64,000 bases of DNA from Rhizopus sp. PT2906. Taxonomy: Eukaryota; Mucoromycota; Mucoromycetes; Mucorales; Rhizopodaceae. A model generated the notes under the pieces. It did not search any database, was not told the DNA's origin, and saw nothing but the letters and a program-made list of their open reading frames with translations. Both the position numbers and the translations under genes were made by a program. Location of the stretch: assembly GCA_025529335.1 (NCBI GenBank), contig JAMYHX010000049.1:62001-126000 (forward strand). Direction: 5' to 3'. Of the stretch, positions 34,958 to 46,967 are shown piece after piece (the stretch's first letter is position 1; every line of letters begins with the position of its first letter).

Positions 34958-36944
34958 CTACTGTTTAGTAGACTTTGAAAAGAGAACACGATAGGTTGAT
35001 CCACATACTTTGAAAATAAACTTTACTTTTTCAGTGATAGTATCTGGCAATCCTAAAGTGAGCAGAGCAAACATGAGCTTCTTATCATCATTGTAAGGCG
35101 GATAACGAGCTTTCATAACCATTTCAAGACCAGAGGATTTAATCATGAGAGAACGCTCGTAGCTAAAGGTATCAAAAGACTTGATGCCATGATAAGAGCC
35201 CATACCACTACCACCTACACCGCCAAAAGGTAATGAACTTTCCAAGACGTGCATCAATGTATCATTGACTAACACAGCACCTGATTTGGTATTATCCATA
35301 ACTATAAGATAACGATGAGCAACACAGGTGGGACTATGTTTATTACAACTTACATTTGTTTCTTGTAGATTTATCTTCTGTAAACAAGTAAACTACAAGA
35401 GGAGAATCCCTAAGGATACGTTTAGTCATTTATATACACTTTTCCAAATGTCTTACTTTGTCTGGATGATTCGAATGGCTTCATCCATATCTTCAACCGG
35501 GACAACAGGTAAGATGGGACCAAATATCTCCTGTTCCATCAGCATAGGATCATGAGCATCTACGGGGCTCACGACCGTAGGAGCAATGTACAAGTCTTTC
35601 TGATCTGTTTGACCGCCAATCAACACCTTTTGAGGGTCTACCGAATCCAAGATCTCCTTGAGTGCATGAAATCGTTTTTCACCAATCATGCGTCCATAGG
35701 AATCTGACTGCTGAGGATCATTTCCATATCGCTCATGAATGACTTGGCGACACGTATCGACAAATTGGTCTACATCTTGCTTTTGGATCATGACGTAGTC
35801 TGGAGCAACACACGTCTATGATTTATATAAATGATATGTTTAAAGAGCACTGGTGTGTATCTGTTACCTGTCCTCCGTTATAGAACTTTCCAAACAGGAT
35901 ACGGTTTACTGCGATTGATAAATTGGCATCTGGTGCAATAACAGCGGGCCTAATGAAGAATAAACTTCTTGTTTGTCAGAAAAGGGAGTAATACTTACGA
36001 TTTGCCTCCAAGTTCCAAAGTGACTGGTGTAAGATGTTTGCAAGCCTGCATCATGACTATTTTACCAACCACTCCATTTCCAGTAAAAAAGATATGATCG
36101 AACTTTTGGTCTAAGTATGATGACGATAAGTGAGGTCATATAATTTATTCATTCTCTCTCTCTCTTTTTACCCAATACCACTTTGGTTTCGTCAATACCG
36201 CCCATGACGATACGGAATGATCTATTATCAAGATAATTGGGCAAGTGTTCAGCAAGGAACTGTGAGGTATGTTGAGATACTTCGGAAGGCTATATAAAAA
36301 TTAAATTTATAAACTTCTCTGGACACATAACACTTTTTTTCTTACCTTCAATACAATACAATTTCCTGCTGCAATAGCGCCAACAACGGGAAGTAATGGC
36401 AGATGTACCTATATGAAAAAGATCGGTTTTTTCTCTTCTCTTGTTCACGCAGCATATTTGTCTTACTGGATAATTCCAAGGACCAATAATAAGTACGACA
36501 CCTTTAGGCTCTTTTCTGATCATATTCTTGTCCAACATATTCATCTTATAGTGAGCCTTTACGCTAACGGGTTGACATAATTTATCAAGGTTCTAATGTG
36601 GGAGTATTTAATCAGATTCATGATATGTTTATGTATTTTTGATAGAATCACCTTTAGCATATAATCTATGTCGCCAAGAATAGGCGCTATCTCCCCTGAC
36701 ATGGTTTCCAGTGAATGTTTATGAAGGTCCTTATAGACAGTATCATACAGCTCACGTTCGTGAGTTTGCAAAAACAGTTTGAGTTGTTTCAACTGCTGTT
36801 TTCTGTACTCCTTATCCTTGGTAATACCTATAGTAATATGTTTAGTTTTCAGAAAATGGTCTCTTGTCACGAAATACCCGAGTTGAACGTTTCTCGAAGC
36901 GATTCGACGATATTGGGAATATGCTCAATGTCAGTGTACTTCAT
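34958..36944 (-). CDS. HFD1: Fatty aldehyde dehydrogenase (ALDH3 family, Hfd1-like)
   Basis: Ten exons (36944-36878, 36827-36652, 36592-36467, 36408-36346, 36289-36172, 36110-35999, 35949-35868, 35815-35457, 35409-35354, 35301-34958) give 500 residues. Class-3 ALDH marks: IIGPWNYPVHLPLLP, GAIAAGNCIVLKPSE, FTGNGVVGKI, the general base in LELGGKSPAV and the catalytic Cys in YNGGQTCVAPDY, plus EIFGPILPVV and LPFGGVGGSGMGSYHG. These enzymes oxidise long-chain fatty aldehydes to fatty acids with NAD+; yeast Hfd1 also acts on 4-hydroxybenzaldehyde for coenzyme Q. The C terminus is hydrophobic and basic, but a clear tail anchor is not evident. It is the most exon-rich enzyme gene here and converges with CLF1 (142 nt between stops). 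Confidence 0.95.
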
Positions 36945-37915
36945 TTTTGAGAGAGAAAAAAGAAAAGCAAGAGAAGGAGGCACAAAGTTTTTTTTTTAAA
37001 AAAAAGGGAGTTTATGCAAACTCTCTTTTGAGTTCAAACCTAGTTTGAGTGGATATTCGTTTTTTATTTATTTCAAAATATGGTTGCTTTACGTACGTGC
37101 CTTCTTGAGACTAGGACTATGCTTTCTTTGTATCTTTTTGCACGTTTGATAGTTAAAGGGTTAGGATATATCTATTTAGTTATTTTACAAAGTTACATAG
37201 ATGGACGAGTCTGGATTGACAGTAACAGACATTTATACAGAAATCAAGCTATTCATCCTATTTTACACTTGTAAAACATTGCAACAGGTTCTCTTTCTCT
37301 CTCTGTTGTGGTGTAACGACATGAGAGGAAACAACTGAATTGTCAACTATTTCTGCTTTAGGTTATCAACTGGGTAATTTGTTACAGTACCCTGCTGTCT
37401 CACGTGTACTACATCAAAGAACATCAATTGTGAGAATCAATTGTTTATCAGTAAGTTATGTTTTGCAATTACAGCCAATGTGTACCATTGAGAAGGACTT
37501 CACTGCCCAGAAGCTATATCACAAAGTTTCTTTCTTGACTCACTTTATTAACTCGATTTATTTAGTAGATGCAAAAGTAAAATCAAAGAAACCATGCCCA
37601 AGAGATATCCGTAGAGAAACGGTACCATAAACGACTCTGAATACACTATTAATCGACATCTAAAGATATCAAAGTTGATAAACTGGGCTGTCCCTGGTTC
37701 CTTTTATGCAAAGAACAAGCATGGCTTTACACTTGGTGCACTCCAGTGTGTGTGTAGGTAAATGGCCATGAGAAAAAAAAAAGGGGTTATTTTTTTTGCA
37801 TTCAATATGCTGAAATTAGTTAGAATATGACCACATTGTCAACGTTCTTTAGTTCAGTTGAGGCTTTATATGCTCTCTCTTTTCATTCAAAACAGAGTGG
37901 CAATAATATATAAAT
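36945..37915. other. Intergenic, no gene supported
   Basis: 0.97 kb. Two + strand frames (37080-37274 and 37340-37630) are open for 64 and 96 residues but resemble no family and have no clear exon structure. A CT-rich run lies at about 37289-37306. Confidence 0.45.
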
Positions 37916-38204
37916 TCAGCCACCGGGAACATATTTTTTGTAATTACCGTAGCCAATCACCATTACAAACACAGCTGTATAAAAAAAACTCCAGTGTTGC
38001 ACTGCAGGTTCAGTAAACCTTGTGGTATTTTTGGTTGTAAAGACAGGACAGAATGAGAGTATGTGAGCCAAATCGTTAAGATCGCCTAAATAATGTTTGG
38101 TGGCCTCTCCTGTTGATAAACTGCAGATATTTTTTTTTCTTTGTGTATCCAAAAGTTTAAACGGGCGGGAATAAAAAAATTAGTAAACACAAAGACTGAG
38201 GCAT
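37916..38204 (-). CDS. Candidate single-pass membrane microprotein (72 aa)
   Basis: Proposed exons 38204-38191 and 38120-37916 give 72 residues. The first exon codes MPQS plus two bases; a GTGTTT donor and CTGCAG acceptor remove 70 nt. The protein has a soluble half (STGEATKHYLGDLNDLAHIL), then WSFFYTAVFVMVIGYG as one membrane helix and a short KKYVPGG tail. I do not recognise the family; size and topology resemble small mitochondrial or ER membrane subunits. The exon 2 frame is open and protein-like, while the first exon is weaker because the donor is non-consensus. It sits 166 nt downstream of the mannosyltransferase gene. Confidence 0.42.
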
Positions 38205-38370
38205 TTATTGTTATTAGATTAATAGTAGAAGTATTATGTTGATAGTATTACTTTATAGAAAAAAAAAAAAAAACAACCAGTGTAGTTGTTACGTATACAA
38301 TTGTAAAGGAAAGGGAAAGAGGGGGGTATGTGAAAGCTGTTTGTTGTGGAATAATTAGGGGAGTTCCTTT

Positions 38371-39459
38371 TTAATCATTTTGCACATGATATATAAGATA
38401 ACCAGGTAACCCATAAACACTGAATCCCATCGACTTTGCAATCTTTGCAAATCCCTCTGTTTCCACTTGGTGTTGATAAGTAAAGGCAGGGAATATAGCT
38501 CCCTCACGATGAACATGAGCCTTGACCAATGTAAATGTTGCACCTACACCGTCTAGAGGCACTTTATAATCACTTCCCAAATGTGTCGGCATATCCACCA
38601 TCTAATATTATGTTTAAATATCATGCATCTGTATACTAAAACAAGTATATCTTACCAAATATCTATAGGTAGGGAATTCATAGTAACCTTCTAAAAGTAC
38701 AAAATCTTCACGAATTCCTTCCTGTATTTTTCTCGAATCATCAGTTTCTTGCCAATTATTCTTGTCATATCCCCAAAACTGGTTGTCTTCACGCTGAAGT
38801 AAACAATTCGGCACAATCACGTCTGCATCCGCACGCATGAGGTCTTCAAAAATAGTCGGTGGATACTCGACCACGTCCACATCGACCCAGGCGACCCAGC
38901 TGATATCTGGTTTGAGACTGGCTGAAAGAAGCCAGTTTCTGGATCTTGCCATGATCTGACGACGCAAGGGCTGCATTTCGTATTTATGACGCTTTTCGCT
39001 TGGTAAATCAAAGTCAAAATCTTTTTGAAAGATACGGATCGAATCGAATCGGTTGGCCCATCGACTTTGGAACTTGTGAGCATACTCTTGGAGAACTTCG
39101 AGAGTTCCATCTGAAGAATCAGAGACAAGGAAGGCAATAGAGATCAAGTGGTTAGGGTAGGTTGTACGTTCAAGGAGTTCAAAGTATCTATCCAGGTACC
39201 GTGCAGCATCCTTGAGTGGAGTAAGGACAAGTACTTTTTCCTTGTTTCGCTTGGCATCTAAAGGTGAGCTTGTCAAGTGGTTAAAGTCAATCGTACTGGG
39301 CTTAGCAGAAAGTGATATCGAAACAGAGGGCATGAATCTATTGTTGGTACATTGTCTATCTGATATATTGATGCTAGAAAATAATGAAAAGAATAATAAA
39401 ATGGTAACAATGATGGCAGTGATAAAGGCTCGCCTGGAGCTTAGCAGTGACAATGACAT
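38371..39459 (-). CDS. Anp1/Mnn9/Van1-family mannosyltransferase
   Basis: Two exons (39459-38656, 38601-38371) give 344 residues. It is a type II membrane protein with a signal anchor near residues 10-30 (ITAIIVTILLFFSLFSSI) and a GT-A catalytic domain: VLVLTPLKDAARYLDRYFEL, SDSSDGTLEVL, RSRNWLL, the WVDVDVVEYPP metal-binding DxD-type motif, DVIVPNC and LLEGYYEFPTYR. Exon 2 supplies DYKVPLDGVGATFTLVKAHV and a GYLIYH end. Anp1, Mnn9 and Van1 form the Golgi mannan polymerases that extend the alpha-1,6 backbone of N-glycans. Which paralogue it represents cannot be told. The preceding upstream frame lacks an ATG, so 39459 is the start. Confidence 0.93.
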
Positions 39460-40810
39460 CTTTAAAAAAAGAGAGAGAGGAAGAAAAAGAAGCAAAAAGA
39501 GAGAATGAGAGAAAAGAAAGGAAAAAAAGGGGGGGGGGAGTTGAGTTTATTTTTCCTATAAAAAAACTTTTTTGTATCTGCCCTCTATTTTTTAAAAAAA
39601 AGGAGATTATATTTCCAAGAAGGGGCAACTCTTCATATATTGGACCTTCTTATTGGAATTTGTCTAATAGGAAAGCTTCTTTTTTTATCAGTGGCGTCTA
39701 TCTTTTTATATTTATGGAACTATTTCCTTATTGAATCCTTTGTTCCTTTCGAAATTCTCAATTTGGATTTATAGAGCATTTTTGTGAAACTAGATCGCCC
39801 AAAAAAAAAAAGAGAGAGATAAAGACATTTAAATCCCGATATTATTGTCTCTCTTATGGGTGTTTGTTTATCATTCAGTGAGATAGATCCAATAAAAGAA
39901 ATTTGTATTAAATCCAAAGAAAAGGGAGAAACTACAAATGATAGGCTGAGGATTCTATTATTAGGATGTCAAAAGATGATTGCAACACAGACATTTGAAA
40001 GATGACCAATAGGAAAATATGAGTGATCTACGTGAATAGTGACTTCTCGTGTTTTCTTCTTTTTCTGGTTACACCTGTAAGCTTGAACTTTTTCAATAAA
40101 GATACAAACCTCTGGATTATTTATCTAAGCTCACGGCAACATTTAGAGAAATAATGCATATAAAGCCTTTCTTTTTCTTTTCTTTTCTTTTTTTTTTTTT
40201 TAGGAACAGAAATGACTTTTTGTAATATTTTATAGAAAATTCTTAATACTTTTCAGTAATCCACTATAAGAAATGTTTATTGTGCCCCAAATTACTTTAA
40301 ATTCAGTCGCTTATTTTCAGTATTATTACTACAGCGCTTTGATTGTATTGAGCTCGTGTGGTATCTTTTGTCGTAGGAATACCCAATTTAATGATTGGAG
40401 GGACACTTATATCACCAGAACAAGGCAATCGTCGAATTTAAGCATCCACTAACAACTATGTGAGCACCTGCTAGAAACTTGACATAATAAGGTTGCAACT
40501 GGATGCAAGGAAATAGACATTTTCTTTATTTATCAAGAATATTACTTCCCCCTATTTTTATATCAAGACATTAATGGATAAAATGGGTTTATTCAGTAAA
40601 ACCAATAGTAAGTAAAGTATCTTTCTTACTATCCAAAGGTTTTCTTTTTTATAGGACATGACCCAACTACATAGGCTTTGATATTGAACAATCATTTATT
40701 TCATGCTTAAGGCAAATAGAGTTACACAAATGGGCGTCCGCTCGATAAACGACTGTGCCCTTTCTTTTCTTTTCTTTTTTTTTCTAATTGCACTTTTAAA
40801 CACGCGTGAT
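39460..40810. other. Intergenic, no gene seen
   Basis: 1.35 kb between the divergent mannosyltransferase (-) and DDI1 (+) starts. It contains a G-run (about 39529-39538), several A/T homopolymers and a T/C-rich leader at 40758-40790 for DDI1. ORFs are short and low-complexity. Confidence 0.5.
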
Positions 40811-42241
40811 ATGTTTGTGACTATTACAACCGATGGAGAAGACATTTACAACTTGGAGATTGATAGTCAAATGGCTATTGAAGATCTAAAGGCACTTTTA
40901 GAAGCAGAGGTAACTGTTTTTTCGTTCATTCACATCATGACTCACGCATATACCAGTCAGGAGTTCCACCTGATATGCAGCGTTTATTTTATCATGGAAA
41001 AGAATTATCAGAACTTAAAAAAACACTAGAAGAGTATCAAGTTGGACAAAATGAAATGATACACATGCAACGAATTCAACAAGCAGCGCCAAGGTAAAAG
41101 CAATAAAAGAATAAAGAAGGAGACTAATTGCATAATAGTCATCCCGACTTTGATGCTATGCGTCAACATGTCCTTCAAGATCAACGACTTTTACAACAAT
41201 TAGAAAGGGTAATGCATTGCGCGTCTTTTTTTATATATCCGTATTATTAATAATATCAAATAGACAAATCCCGAATTAGCGCATGCAGCACGTCATGATC
41301 CTGCAAAATTCTCAACCATGGTCGAACAGATTGAACAATCTCGTCGTGCAGCAGAAATTCAAAAGGCACAATTAGCAGCCCTTAATAATGACCCCTTTGA
41401 TATCGAAGCACAGAAGCGCATTGAAGAGGCTATCCGTCAGGAAAACATAGCAGCCAACTTGGAAGCGGCTATGGAGTATAACCCAGAGTCATTCACAAGA
41501 GTGACACGTCTTTATATTAATGTAGAAATCAACAATAAGAAATTGGTTGCTCTGGTTGACTCGGGAGCTCAGAGTACAGTGAGTAAGTATCTAAAACAGC
41601 AAAAAAAAAAAGTGACTGACACCTTGTCTCTAGTTAGTCCAGAAACAGCAGAAGCGTGTGGGCTTATGCGTCTGTTAGATACCCGTTTCAGTGGAGTTGC
41701 TAAAGGTGTTGGAACGGCAAAAATCCTGGGTCGTATTCATAGTGCACAGATGAGGCTTTCCAAAAACTTCTTTTTGACTTGCTCGTTTATTGTGTTAGAA
41801 GGAAAGGGTTCAGAGTTGCTCTTTGGGCTTGATATGTTAAAGAAACATAGGGCATGCATTGATCTGCGTAAAAATGCATTAACCTTTGATGATTGCGATA
41901 TTCCATTTTTAGCAGAACATGAACTCCCAGAGAAGCAGCGTAGGATAGAGGCAAGTTTTTGTGAGTTTCTATAAAGTGTATGTAGGCTAACCATTTAATA
42001 GATTCATGGAAGTGAAGATGAGATACCTCCCGCTGACCCTAAGGTGGCTATACCTGCAGCTGCAGAAGCAGCAGGAGCATCATCAGCCGGTGGACTGTCG
42101 TCATCATCTAATACACAGAGCAAATTCTCAGAAAAGGATATTAAACTACTTACAGATATGGGAGTGAGCCGTCAGGAAGCCATTCATGCGTTGGAAATGG
42201 CAGGAGGAAACCCGGATTTGGCAGCAAGTTTATTGTTTTAG
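40811..42241 (+). CDS. DDI1: Ddi1 ubiquitin-shuttle aspartic protease
   Basis: Six exons (40811-40909, 40957-41093, 41139-41208, 41264-41582, 41634-41950, 42002-42241) give 393 residues. Order: N-terminal ubiquitin-like domain (MFVTITTDGEDIYNLEID), helical HDD region (HPDFDAMRQHVLQDQRLL, QIEQSRRAAEIQ), retropepsin-like domain with active-site DSGAQSTV and the flap/hydrophobic segment LLFGLDMLKKHRACIDL, and a C-terminal UBA domain (LLTDMGVSRQEAIHALEMAG). Ddi1 shuttles ubiquitylated proteins to the proteasome and cleaves polyubiquitylated substrates. The last intron (41951-42001) uses a GC donor: only the GCAAGT site keeps the UBA domain in frame. Confidence 0.96.
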
Positions 42242-42394
42242 GGAATCCGTCATGTTACACGACTTGTGTTTACTTGCTATCCATATTTGGCTATGAAGAT
42301 GTCCTTTTTTCTTCTCCTTTTTTTCTCTTCGTCGTTTTTCTTTCTTCTTTTTGTTTATCTTGTTTTTTTCTTACTTTTTGTTTTACCGTCAAAA

Positions 42395-44643
42395 ATGGTA
42401 AATAATAAAGGCTTTAAAGACAACTTTGACATTGATTGTTTTATGCCTAGAATCATGCTGCTACAGACCCAGAGCTTTATTATATAAAGCAAGAACGCAT
42501 AGGTACACAATAAAAAAAAAGGGCGATATATACTTATTTCTTTTAGGCAAGGGCTCGTTTGGTGAAGTATACAAAGGGTAAAATACAAGTCAAACGAGAT
42601 AGGCCACAGTTTTAACCTTTTTGTATTTTAGCATTGACAAGAGAACAAATAAACCAGTTGCTATAAAAGTCATTGATCTTGAAAGTGCAGAGGATGAAAT
42701 AGATGACATTCAACAAGAGATAGCCATCTTGTCTCAGTTGGATTCACCCTATGTCACAAAGTAAGGATCAAGCGATCGAGTGGTTTGTAATCCCTATTTT
42801 TTTTGCTAAGGCAAAACTCCTTTTATTTAGGTACTATGGTTCATACTTGAAAGGTACAGGGTTATGGATTATCATGGAATACTGTGCGGGAGGATCATGC
42901 AGTGACCTGGTATGTATATACATGAATAAAAGAAATGCCTGAGCTCACAAATACATCTCCCTTGGGGGTTATATAGATGAAAATGGGAACAATACGTGAA
43001 GAATACATTGCTATCATCTTGAAAGAATTATTGAAGGGGTTAGATTATCTTCATAACGAAGGAAAGCTACATAGAGATATTAAAGGTAGAGTGTGTATAT
43101 ACATATAATTCATGGCTATTTACATCTTTTCAAAGCTGCAAATATCTTGCTAAGCGCAAACGGTGAAGTAAAATTAGCTGACTTTGGTGTATCGGGGCAG
43201 GTAAAATGAATTGTTTATTATTACAAATATGGTAATGTGAAAACACTTCTAACCAACCCTTTTAGATAACAGCAACATTGACCAAAAAGAACACATTTGT
43301 TGGAACTCCTGTAAGTTGCCTAAACTATTAGTGACTTCATGAGGATAATAACATCTCTTGTTCAGTTTTGGATGGCGCCTGAAGTTATAAAGCAATCAGG
43401 CTACGATTTCAAGGCTGATATTTGGTCTCTTGGCATCACAGCTATAGAACTTGCCAACGGCGAGCCACCTTATGCAAAAATGCATCCGATGAAAGTACTC
43501 TTCCATATACCCAAAAATGATCCCCCTCAGCTTGGCCCTCCACATAGCAAAGCTTTCCGAGATTTTGTCAGTTTATGCTTACAAACTAGTCCAGCTAACG
43601 TAGGGTGAATCATTTTATATGCAAGTCATGTCACTCATTTTTTTCTCTATCTTTACAGAGACCTACAGCCAAAGAACTTTTGAAGCACAAGTTTATAAAG
43701 AGCAGCAAGAAGATAGCCTACCTTACAGAACTAATTGAAGGACATGAACGCTGGCTAAGCATAAATGGCCGTGATAACGAGTCTTCAGATGAAGAAACTA
43801 AGTAAGTGCTTTATATGTTTACACTGGCGCGATAGTAAACATATATACGCTTTTTTTTTTCTCTACCAGGGTCGATGTGGAAGATGACGACGGCTGGGAT
43901 TTTGGAACAGTCAAGGCAGCAGCAAGTCCGCTACCAAAACCTGCAGCTCCACAAATGCAAACGTCACCAAGTCAATACTCTATCACTCATCTTAATGGTG
44001 TACCATCATCACCCTCTATGCAACAATTACCTCGAACAACACCCATAGGCCAGTCCAACCCACAATCTTCATCCCCACATCCTGCGTCAAGGGTCCATAT
44101 GCTTATGGTAAGTTGAATGGCTCCCCTAGTTAAGAATGCGTTTTGAGAAGCTTCAGTGAAAGGGCTTACATTCATTAAATAGGCTAAATCTGCACATATG
44201 GACGCCCGACGCGGCTTAGGCGAATTTGAAGATACAAGTCAAAATACAGTTAGAGCTGCCGACAGCTCAGCAAATAATCGAGCATCCAACAGAACTAGTT
44301 TGATACAGAAGGCAATGAACTTTAGCCCGCTTCCTCAATTACCAAGTAAATCTATGTCATCCAGAAGTATTAGCACAATTGCTTCTGCAAAGACGAATAA
44401 TGGTGATGCCCAGATTTTGGAAACGATACTGCCTATACTTGATAAGGTAGTTATATATATATATATATATATGTAATATGACTGTAGCTTATATGAACTG
44501 TATGATTTTAGCTTCAAAAGAATTGTAAAAATCATAAGAGTTTAGCAGCTATGGAATCTTTGCAAAAATCATTGATTTCGGTGGAAAGAGAGCTCCCAGG
44601 CACTGTAAAAACTTTATTCCAAGAAGTGTCTCAATTACTGTAA
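42395..44643 (+). CDS. Ste20-group germinal-centre kinase (GCK-III, MST/Sid1/Nak1-like)
   Basis: Thirteen exons (42395-42397, 42451-42502, 42547-42577, 42632-42760, 42831-42909, 42977-43085, 43136-43200, 43266-43310, 43366-43599, 43659-43801, 43870-44107, 44183-44446, 44512-44643) give 507 residues. Kinase domain at about residues 12-265: GKGSFGEVYKG, VAIKVIDLE, catalytic loop HRDIKAANIL, DFGVSGQ, activation segment TFVGTPFWMAPEV, and RPTAKELLKHKFI. This N-terminal kinase with an acidic link and disordered tail resembles MST3/4, fission yeast Sid1 and Nak1/Kic1, which act in septation and polarity (RAM/SIN) pathways. The last 60 residues (LQKNCKNH onward) are helical and probably dimerise. 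Exon 1 supplies only the ATG; exon 3 is 31 nt. A 5' untranslated exon is expected. Confidence 0.92.
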
Positions 44644-44702
44644 AAAAACACAACAAACAACAAAAAAGAATAAAGAAATGCTTTTTATGATTACTATATT
44701 GA

Positions 44703-46828
44703 TTATTGAATAATGACAGAGTCTTTGTCAATATGCTCTTGGATTAACTGATCAACAAGTGTCCTCACGTTTTTTCGTTCTGCCCTTGTCGCTTTAATCT
44801 CTTTCTCCAAGTTAAACTATGATAGTCATCAGCTTTCTTCTACATTTAGCAAGTTATAGATTAGTCCTACCTCTTGCCTGATACTTTCTTCCTGAAGAGA
44901 TATGATCTTGTCTTTTAGGATATTTATTGTATCCACATACGTTCGAATTAAATTATCCTGTGATAATTTATTAGTATGATTATAACACTATGGTTTCTTA
45001 TTTACATCCTGTGGTCTCTTTTTTGCATTAGTCGTTTCTTCATTTGCTTGATCCTCAACCTCTCTTAATTTTTGTTTGTGTTTTTCATTTAACTCTTCTA
45101 TATTTGACTTTATATAAAAGTTTAATTCTAGTTGTAAATAAAGCCCCTTATACAAAACCAACAGCCAATAAGCATAATTGCTCTTCATACACTTGTTCCT
45201 TAAGCGCATGTTTTATTTGCAATGATACTATATAATCTGATGGTTAGATAAACTGCTTGATAAAAAAAAAAAACAGCATACAAATATCGGCTTGTAACCT
45301 AATAATTTTATGTTCTTTTTCCATATTTGACAGTATTTGTGTCTTTTTCAAATAATCCATCTGTGCTTGCTTTGCAGATATGTACTGGTTTGTTTTTCTT
45401 TAAAAAAAAAGATATCGACAATAATCTCTTTAAAGACTTACGTTCATAATCAAGTCATGTCTTTGGGATTTCTTTAACAAGCTGGTTAATAAATGGCATG
45501 TTAAAAACAAGGTATACTTACATGAGCAACAATACCGTTTCGAAGAGCAACACATCTGATACACTTGATCTGTTCCACAAAATCCAAGCACATTTTCATT
45601 TCTTCAAGATATACACCTGGACGTTCCTAATACATACAGGCTCAGTGTCAGATCTCCTGATCGTTTCATTCAGGTATACATTAATTAGAGACACCACATG
45701 AAACTTTACTAGTCCTCCCAAGAAACCAGAAAGAATGTCAGTAAGGACATAGCTATCCGTTGGAACATGGCCATTGAATTCAAAAGAGGCTATCAGATCA
45801 ATAGAATCTCCTATACAAATATTTATAAATCATTATTGAGGCATCATATTTCATGTTTACGAAGTTTAGCAAATGAATAGTAAATGTTGGGTGAACTCTC
45901 AATCTTTGGAGTGATAGATAGAAACCTTGGATGCTTTAGGTCCACTATGGTAAAGCTGTGCTGTCGTCGTCTTTCTTTGAGCGTTATCCTAATTTTCAAA
46001 ACAAATGGATATATTGAACCTATTTTGATCAATCTCCATATATCAGCTATTCTTTGTGTCTTTGTCATCAAACTGTCCACTCCATTGTTCAAAATATCGG
46101 AATCTATTGTTGTTTTCATATTGAATTTTTAGACAAGCGTTTTTTTTTTTTATTACTTGAGTAATGTCTGTTATCTCCTATATCATAGCAGTATTCATCT
46201 GTCACGCCTAAATAGACATATTCCACAGTTGCACCTGTTTCCAGTCCTTTTTCTAATAAGCTTAGGATATACTTAAAGTCGCGATGTCTAACAGTGAAAA
46301 AACAAGTGCAATCAGCAAGATATATTGTGGCAGCTCATCTTTACCTTCTAAGTAGTGCAGAAACCTCAGCTCTTGTAATGGAAAGTGAGATAAAAGATGA
46401 AAACTAGAATAATTTACTTACCCTACACTCAGAAATAACAAGCCTACATCATATCCTATTCTTTATGTTAGGACATTTCTTGATCATGAGTAGTTTACCG
46501 TCAATAAAGGAAGTAACTAAATCTTCATATTCTGAAAAGATATTGTTTTCTGTCGATAATACACATTTGCTTATGGACCATGTGTGTCTATAGATTAAAA
46601 AAATATCAAATATGCAAAGGAGGGGCTATATTATAAGATGGTACTCAGTCATGTTGTGGCTACCTTAAAAGTGGTCTAGGTTAACATAACATTGTATTAA
46701 TTATTTCGTTTACTTTTTAATAAAAGTCTATTGCTCTCCTCTCTAACTGTATAATAGGTCGAGGACTTCAAGTCTGCTTCAGAAGCAGGTAGTATCCATA
46801 CAAGGCTATTAGGAGTGGATATCTCCAT
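44703..46828 (-). CDS. Kinesin-like protein with degenerate, non-catalytic motor domain (candidate pseudokinesin)
   Basis: Fourteen exons (46828-46714, 46549-46499, 46455-46422, 46371-46345, 46287-46157, 46103-45861, 45810-45710, 45626-45522, 45471-45442, 45384-45282, 45236-45154, 45107-45006, 44957-44871, 44816-44703) close in phase to 441 residues. Kinesin landmarks appear in order: IFSEYEDLVTSFIDGYDVGL (the segment before the P-loop), a beta-strand-like VLKIRITL, FTIVDLKHPRF (switch II position), SFAKLRDSIDLIASF with HVPTDSYVLTDILSGFLGG (the HIPYRNSKLT...LGG region) and CLDFVEQIKCI. The nucleotide motifs are absent: no GQTGSGKT after the YDV strand (LFLSVG instead), no SSRSH, and DLAGSE replaced by DLKHPR. 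Residues about 275-441 are coiled coil. Fold and loss of motifs are seen directly; a structural role with microtubules is inferred. The first intron's acceptor is the least certain point. Its stop lies 59 nt from the kinase gene's stop (convergent). Confidence 0.72.
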
Positions 46829-46967
46829 GAATTTTTTTTTGTACAAAGAGAAAGAAAGAAAGACGAAAACGATACTATTATCTATTTACGTTGACAACTC
46901 TGTAACTGAGAGGGACGAAAAGATTGCGCGGTAGATAACTATTATACTAGGCGCATGTTATGCTTTA

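Noticed and set aside
37080..37630. Two + strand ORFs of 64 and 96 codons
   Set aside because: They cannot be joined by a plausible intron and match nothing known.
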